NCBI GenBank assembly: GCA_016295545.1
Contig: JAEDLA010000047.1
Location: forward strand, 1 to 8,874
DNA: 8,874 nt
Source: Oscillospiraceae bacterium
GTDB lineage: Bacteria > Bacillota > Clostridia > Oscillospirales > Ruminococcaceae
Direction of reading: 5' to 3'
Part shown: in pieces, positions 5,403 to 8,874 of the stretch
Layout of the letters: each line of letters starts with the position of its first letter
How positions within the stretch are numbered: position 1 is the stretch's first letter
Program-made: the position numbers and the translations under genes
Notes under the pieces: model-generated
What the model was told of the DNA's origin: nothing
The model's input: only the letters and a program-made list of their open reading frames with translations
Database searches by the model: none

Positions 5403-5657
5403 ATGACGTCAGAAAACATTTTTGCAGCAATCTGCATTTTGACAGTACTGATAATGGTGATTTATTACATAAAAAGGGAGCGGAAACTGCTGTCCCTTCT
5501 ATTCGGAGCAGTAACAGGTACAGCTGCACTGATACTGCTGAATAAATACGGAGTTTTTATCGGCATTGATGTACCTCTGAATATATTCAATGTTTCCGGA
5601 AGTGCAGTTTTAGGAGTGCCTTTTGTAATATGTCTTGTAATACTTCAAAGAATTTAG
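5403..5657 (+). CDS. BofA-like small integral membrane protein
   Basis: The 84-aa product is almost entirely hydrophobic, with membrane segments at about 7-22 and 31-46 and a third hydrophobic stretch at 64-82. The C-terminal signature GIDVPLN (54-60) followed by SGSAVLGVPFVICLVIL resembles the BofA family, where a glycine/proline-rich segment follows an IPIN-like motif. Length (about 87 aa in Bacillus) and topology also fit. In Bacillus BofA holds the SpoIVFB protease inactive in the mother cell until sigma-K is needed. Many clostridia have BofA-like proteins without the full SpoIVF system, so the same job cannot be assumed. AAAGGA (5389-5394) with 8-nt spacing supports the start. It is the last gene of the cluster. 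No clear terminator follows, but a new promoter begins 20 nt later. Confidence 0.68.
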   Translation: MTSENIFAAICILTVLIMVIYYIKRERKLLSLLFGAVTGTAALILLNKYGVFIGIDVPLNIFNVSGSAVLGVPFVICLVILQRI

Positions 5658-5677
5658 ACTAAAAATCAGAATAAATG

Positions 5678-5707
5678 TTGACATTTTTGCGCTGAATGTG
5701 GTAAAAT
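5678..5707 (+). promoter_or_regulatory. pdp promoter
   Basis: TTGACA (5678-5683) and TAAAAT (5702-5707) are 18 nt apart, with TG one base before the -10 (extended -10). The likely transcript start is near 5714, just ahead of the AGGAGGT ribosome binding site (5715-5721), so the pdp leader is very short, roughly 10-15 nt. Confidence 0.85.
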
Positions 5708-5726
5708 AGTAACAGGAGGTGCAGTT

Positions 5727-6989
5727 ATGAATATTATTGATATAATTAATAAAACAAAAAGACATCAGGAGCTTTCAGACGAGGAAATATCATGGCTGAT
5801 AAATGCCTATACTTCCGGAGATATTGCAGATTATCAGATGTCCTCATGGCTTATGGCAGTGTGTCTGAACGGACTGTCAGAACGTGAGACAATTATAATG
5901 ACAAAAGCAATGCGTGACAGCGGAGATGTACTGGACCTCAGCTGTATCGGCGGAATTACCGCAGACAAGCATAGTACAGGGGGAGTAGGAGACAAAACAA
6001 GTCTGATAATAGGACCGGCAGCTGCAGCCTGCGGAGTATATATTCCCAAAATGTCCGGCAGAGGTCTTGGACATACAGGAGGTACTATTGATAAGCTTGA
6101 AAGCATAAATGGATTTCAGACAGAACTGAGCTTTGACAAATTTGCAGAAATTGTGGGAAAGACAGGTTTTTCTATAATTTCACAAAGCGGAAATCTTTGC
6201 CCGGCAGACAAGAAGATATATTCTCTCAGAAATGCTTCGGGAACTGTTGACAGCATTCCTCTCATATGCGCAAGCATTATGAGCAAAAAGCTGGCACTGA
6301 ATGCCGACTGTATTCTTCTTGATGTGAAGTATGGCTCAGGAGCTTTTATGAAAAAATATGAGGACGCTGTTCAGCTTGGACGACTCATGGAGAAAGTGGG
6401 CATATCCGCAGGAAAGAAGTGTCGTGCAGTGATTACGGATATGAACAGTCCTCTTGGTAAAAATATCGGAAATGCCCTTGAAGTCAGGGAAGCTGTTGAA
6501 GTCCTTCAAAACAAGTCGCAAGGCAGACTTTACGAGCTATGCATTGAACTGACCGCAAACATTCTGGAGCTTGCGGGAAAAGGAGAACTGACAGTCTGCC
6601 GTAAAGCTGCAGAAGAAGCAATAAGTTCAGGAAAAGCTCTTGAAATATTCAGTAAAACTGTGGAGCTTCAGGGCGGAGATCCCCGAATAGCCGATGATGT
6701 AACGCTTTTGCCGCAGGCAAAGTACAGCTTTGCTGTAAAGGCGCCGGAGAATATGCGGCTGAGTGCTGTAAACAGTGAAGAAATCGGAATGACTTCGCTT
6801 ATACTCGGCGCCGGAAGAACGGAAAAGGACGATGATATTGACATGACAGCCGGAATAGTTATGGAGCATGAACAGGGTGAATGCATATCTGAGGGCGAAA
6901 CCATAATGACTCTTTATTCCTCTGTATGCAGTGACTTTTCCGAAGCAGCACACAGAGCTGTAAGTGCTCTTACTATGGAAAGATGTTGA
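5727..6989 (+). CDS. pdp: Pyrimidine-nucleoside phosphorylase
   Basis: This cytoplasmic salvage enzyme cleaves uridine, thymidine and deoxyuridine with phosphate to give the base and (deoxy)ribose-1-phosphate. The 420-aa protein covers the whole NP-II fold: helical N-terminal domain, the phosphate-binding KHSTGGVGDK (81-90), the family signature SGRGLGHTGGTIDKLE (110-125), and the base-binding residues R168, S183 and K187 in SLRNASG and ICASIMSKK. These numbers match Bacillus-type enzymes exactly. K108, just before the signature, is the residue I recall as favouring broad PyNP specificity over strict thymidine phosphorylase. The C-terminus (about 340-420) is the alpha/beta domain and is a dozen residues shorter than usual, with no sign of truncation. 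AGGAGGT (5715-5721) lies 5 nt before the ATG. It has its own promoter and no deoC, cdd or transporter gene beside it. Confidence 0.96.
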   Translation: MNIIDIINKTKRHQELSDEEISWLINAYTSGDIADYQMSSWLMAVCLNGLSERETIIMTKAMRDSGDVLDLSCIGGITADKHSTGGVGDKTSLIIGPAAAACGVYIPKMSGRGLGHTGGTIDKLESINGFQTELSFDKFAEIVGKTGFSIISQSGNLCPADKKIYSLRNASGTVDSIPLICASIMSKKLALNADCILLDVKYGSGAFMKKYEDAVQLGRLMEKVGISAGKKCRAVITDMNSPLGKNIGNALEVREAVEVLQNKSQGRLYELCIELTANILELAGKGELTVCRKAAEEAISSGKALEIFSKTVELQGGDPRIADDVTLLPQAKYSFAVKAPENMRLSAVNSEEIGMTSLILGAGRTEKDDDIDMTAGIVMEHEQGECISEGETIMTLYSSVCSDFSEAAHRAVSALTMERC

Positions 6990-7013
6990 AATTATGAAAT
7001 TTATCGATATGTG

Positions 7014-7042
7014 TTGACTATTCAGATATTCTGTGTTACAAT
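7014..7042 (+). promoter_or_regulatory. Promoter of the zinc-ribbon gene
   Basis: TTGACT (7014-7019) and TACAAT (7037-7042) are separated by 17 nt, with TG one base upstream of the -10 (extended -10). The predicted leader is about 50 nt before the ATG at 7099 and shows no obvious riboswitch fold. Confidence 0.8.
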
Positions 7043-7098
7043 ATAAATATACAGCAGAAATGAATCTGTAATGTCAATATTTTGCGGAGGGATGCAGC

Positions 7099-7674
7099 AT
7101 GGATTTTTTTGATAAGATAAAGGGCGTTGCTGACCAGATCGGTGATTCAGTCGGCAAAGGTGTAAAAAATGTTAAAGATAACTCAAAAACACTGAGCAGA
7201 AAAATGAAGCTGAAAAGCGAAATGAAGCAGCTGGATTCAGAGATTGAGGCAGCTTATACTGCAATCGGAAAGAAATATTTTGAATTGAATTCCGCTGATC
7301 CTGCCGGTGAATATTCAAAAATGGTGACGGCTATCATTGAAAAGAAAGCTAAGGCTGAAAAAATTCAGACTGAGCTTAATCTCCTTGAGGATAAACTTGT
7401 TTGTCCTTCATGCGGTGAAATCGTTGAGGTAGGCAAGAACTTCTGCGATAAATGCGGAGCAAATCTTGCTGCACTGAATTCTGAGGCTGCAAGGGCTGCT
7501 GAGGAAAATGCAGAGGAAAAGAAAACTGCTGTCGGAAAATGCTCCTCATGCGGTGCAGATATAGAGGAAGAGGATCAGAAATTCTGCGAAAAATGCGGAA
7601 ATCTTCTCAGCAAGGAATCTGTCGAGGAAGTTCAGGGCGAAGTTATCACTGAATCAGACAATTCTGCAGAATAA
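7099..7674 (+). CDS. Coiled-coil protein with two C-terminal zinc ribbons (191 aa)
   Basis: No named family is assigned. Residues 1-30 form a glycine- and lysine-containing amphipathic region (DKIKGVADQIGDSVGKGVKN), and about 31-100 are a charged helical coiled coil containing IGKKYFEL. Two zinc ribbons of the CxxC-x10/11-CxxC type follow: C102/C105 with C116/C119, and C148/C151 with C163/C166. An alanine/glutamate-rich helix joins them, and the acidic tail ends in ESDNSAE. No signal peptide or transmembrane segment is seen, so it is probably cytoplasmic. Such proteins are common in gut clostridia and are usually annotated only as zinc-ribbon domain-containing proteins. The ribbons could bind nucleic acid or protein; the sequence does not decide. 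GGAGGG (7086-7091) lies 7 nt before the ATG. Its own promoter and the terminator after it make it a single-gene transcript. Confidence 0.88.
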   Translation: MDFFDKIKGVADQIGDSVGKGVKNVKDNSKTLSRKMKLKSEMKQLDSEIEAAYTAIGKKYFELNSADPAGEYSKMVTAIIEKKAKAEKIQTELNLLEDKLVCPSCGEIVEVGKNFCDKCGANLAALNSEAARAAEENAEEKKTAVGKCSSCGADIEEEDQKFCEKCGNLLSKESVEEVQGEVITESDNSAE

Positions 7675-7695
7675 ATTGCATCATTTAACGATTAT

Positions 7696-7736
7696 AACCG
7701 GACGATTATTTCTGTAATCGTCCGGTTTTTGTTTGA
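7696..7736 (+). terminator. Rho-independent terminator after the zinc-ribbon gene
   Basis: A perfect 13-bp stem (7696-7708 with 7715-7727, core CCGGACGATTA/TAATCGTCCGG) and a 6-nt loop are followed by TTTTTGTTTGATTTTTT. It begins 21 nt after the stop codon and insulates the aconitase gene from upstream transcription. Confidence 0.95.
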
Positions 7737-7880
7737 TTTTTTGCATCAGTTACGGCTGTTTCACTGCCGGAATGTCGTAAAATAAATGGCTTGATTATTT
7801 TTGTATAAGAGAAAAATTCTGTAAAAATCCTGAAATTTTAAAGAAATTTGTATGTATTTGTATTTTAGCGTGTTTAATTC

Positions 7881-7910
7881 TTGACAAGCAGTGCATAAAT
7901 GTTGTAAAAT
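7881..7910 (+). promoter_or_regulatory. Aconitase gene promoter
   Basis: TTGACA (7881-7886) and TAAAAT (7905-7910) are 18 nt apart, the same architecture as the pdp promoter. Transcription should start near 7917, leaving a leader of about 25 nt. The AT-rich DNA between the upstream terminator and this promoter (about 7737-7880) shows no gene, repeat or convincing operator that I can identify. Confidence 0.85.
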
Positions 7911-7942
7911 TAGAGTAGTAATTTTTGAAAGGAATGAATTCA

Positions 7943-8874
7943 ATGGGTTTAACACTTACTGAAAAGATTTTAAAAGCTCACCTCGTTGACGGTGAAATGA
8001 TCAAAGGACAGGAAATTGGAATCAGAATCGATCAGACTCTTACTCAGGACGCCACAGGTACTATGGCTTATCTTGAATTTGAAGCTATGGGAGTTCCCCG
8101 TGTAAAGACTGAACGTTCTGTTGCCTACATAGACCACAATACTCTCCAGAGCGGATTTGAAAATGCTGACGACCACAGATTCATCGGCAGCGTTGCAAAG
8201 AAGCACGGAATTTATTTTTCACGTCCCGGAAACGGAATCTGTCACCAGGTTCATCTTGAAAGATTCGGTATTCCCGGAAAAACTCTCATTGGTTCTGACA
8301 GCCATACTCCTACAGGCGGCGGAATCGGAATGATAGCTATTGGTGCAGGCGGACTTGATGTTGCAGTAGCTATGGGCGGCGGTGCATACTATATTACCTG
8401 CCCGAAGGTTGTAAAAGTCAACCTCACCGGCAAGCTTCGTCCCTGGGTTGCTGCAAAGGACGTTATTCTTGAGGTTCTCAGAAGAATGTCTGTAAAAGGC
8501 GGCGTAGGCAAGGTAATCGAATACTGCGGCGAGGGTGTAAAGACACTTTCTGTTCCTGAGCGTGCTACTATAACAAATATGGGAGCTGAGCTTGGCGCAA
8601 CAACTTCTATCTTCCCGTCAGACGAGATTACAAAGCAGTTCTTAAAGGCTCAGTGCCGTGAAGAAGTGTGGACTCCCCTTGCAGCTGATGATGACGCTGT
8701 TTACGATGAGGAGATAAATATCAATCTCAGCGAGCTTGTTCCTCTTGCTGCCTGTCCTCACTCACCTGACAATGTTAAGAGTGTTGAGGAAATCGGCAAG
8801 CTTAAGGTTGACCAGGTATGTATTGGTTCATGTACCAATTCTTCACTTCTTGATATGCTTAAGGTTGCTCATAT
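7943..8874 (+). CDS. acn: Aconitate hydratase, N-terminal part (runs off the window)
   Basis: Aconitase interconverts citrate and isocitrate through cis-aconitate using a [4Fe-4S] cluster. In fermenting clostridia it typically serves the oxidative half-cycle that supplies 2-oxoglutarate for glutamate. The first 310 codons are present without a stop. Visible are the active-site DH pair (64-65, YIDHNTLQ), GICHQVHLERF (98-108), DSHTPTGGG (119-127), NMGAELGATTS (212-222) and the first cluster cysteine in CIGSCTNS (C297). The remaining cluster cysteines (GPCxGC region) and the swivel domain lie beyond the window. Similarity runs along the mitochondrial/AcnA-like single-chain form of about 640 aa rather than the two-subunit LeuC/HacA type. 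The ATG at 7943 is supported by AAAGGA (7928-7933) 9 nt upstream; an in-frame ATG at 7934 overlaps the ribosome binding site. Codons favour T/C-ending forms more than the small-gene cluster, consistent with higher expression. Confidence 0.95.
   Translation, partial: MGLTLTEKILKAHLVDGEMIKGQEIGIRIDQTLTQDATGTMAYLEFEAMGVPRVKTERSVAYIDHNTLQSGFENADDHRFIGSVAKKHGIYFSRPGNGICHQVHLERFGIPGKTLIGSDSHTPTGGGIGMIAIGAGGLDVAVAMGGGAYYITCPKVVKVNLTGKLRPWVAAKDVILEVLRRMSVKGGVGKVIEYCGEGVKTLSVPERATITNMGAELGATTSIFPSDEITKQFLKAQCREEVWTPLAADDDAVYDEEININLSELVPLAACPHSPDNVKSVEEIGKLKVDQVCIGSCTNSSLLDMLKVAH

Noticed and set aside
6627..6953. Minus-strand open frames opposite pdp (also 5834-6106 and 6336-6521)
   Set aside because: They are antisense to a full-length, motif-complete pdp, lack ribosome binding sites and show no recognisable domain.
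7737..7880. Possible gene or riboswitch in the gap before the aconitase gene
   Set aside because: The only open frame is a short minus-strand one with no ribosome binding site (7761-7955), running against the acn promoter and start. No stable stem set typical of a riboswitch could be drawn.
7943..8874. 3-isopropylmalate dehydratase or homoaconitase large subunit (LeuC/HacA) as the identity of the last gene
   Set aside because: The start resembles LeuC (MGLTLTEKIL), but the DHNTLQSGFENADDHRF and NMGAELGATTS segments follow the single-chain aconitase pattern. The missing C-terminus would settle it fully.

Overview
The window looks like chromosomal DNA of a low-to-moderate G+C, spore-forming clostridial Firmicute, probably an Oscillospiraceae/Ruminococcus-type gut anaerobe. 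I infer this from strong AGGAGG-type ribosome binding sites, compact sigma-A promoters (TTGACA-N17/18-TAtAAT) in AT-rich gaps, a CsoR/CopA copper module, a Firmicutes-type pyrimidine-nucleoside phosphorylase, a BofA-like protein and a clostridial-type aconitase. The species assignment is inference. I saw no rRNA, tRNA, insertion sequence or CRISPR array.

Layout. Positions 1-102 hold the 3' tail of an unidentified plus-strand feature, followed by a bidirectional terminator (113-145). Positions 163-4264 are minus-strand genes, read right to left: a YfcE/MJ0936-like metallophosphoesterase, hpt (hypoxanthine phosphoribosyltransferase), csoR (copper-sensing repressor) and copA (copper-exporting P1B-ATPase). 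A consensus promoter with a perfect 8-5-8 CsoR operator in its spacer lies between hpt and csoR, so the copper genes form their own copper-inducible unit. The copA frame continues in phase through a strong Shine-Dalgarno sequence into a complete CopZ-like chaperone domain with its own ATG. This is the most interesting single feature in the window.

From 4350 to 5657 a divergent plus-strand run holds four small, tightly spaced genes: three unrecognised proteins (82, 127 and 114 aa) and a BofA-like membrane protein (84 aa). It looks like an uncharacterised operon, possibly linked to sporulation or the envelope. Then come three plus-strand genes with individual promoters: pdp (5727-6989), a coiled-coil double zinc-ribbon protein (7099-7674) closed by a strong terminator, and the first 310 codons of an aconitase (7943 to the window end).

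How the genes work together. CsoR senses Cu(I) and releases its promoter. CopA exports Cu(I), and the CopZ-like domain probably delivers copper to it, either as a tethered domain or as a separately translated chaperone. Hpt and Pdp are purine and pyrimidine salvage enzymes, but they lie on opposite strands and are not co-transcribed. Aconitase serves the citrate-to-2-oxoglutarate branch for glutamate synthesis. The small-gene cluster is the least explained part and the best place for new biology.
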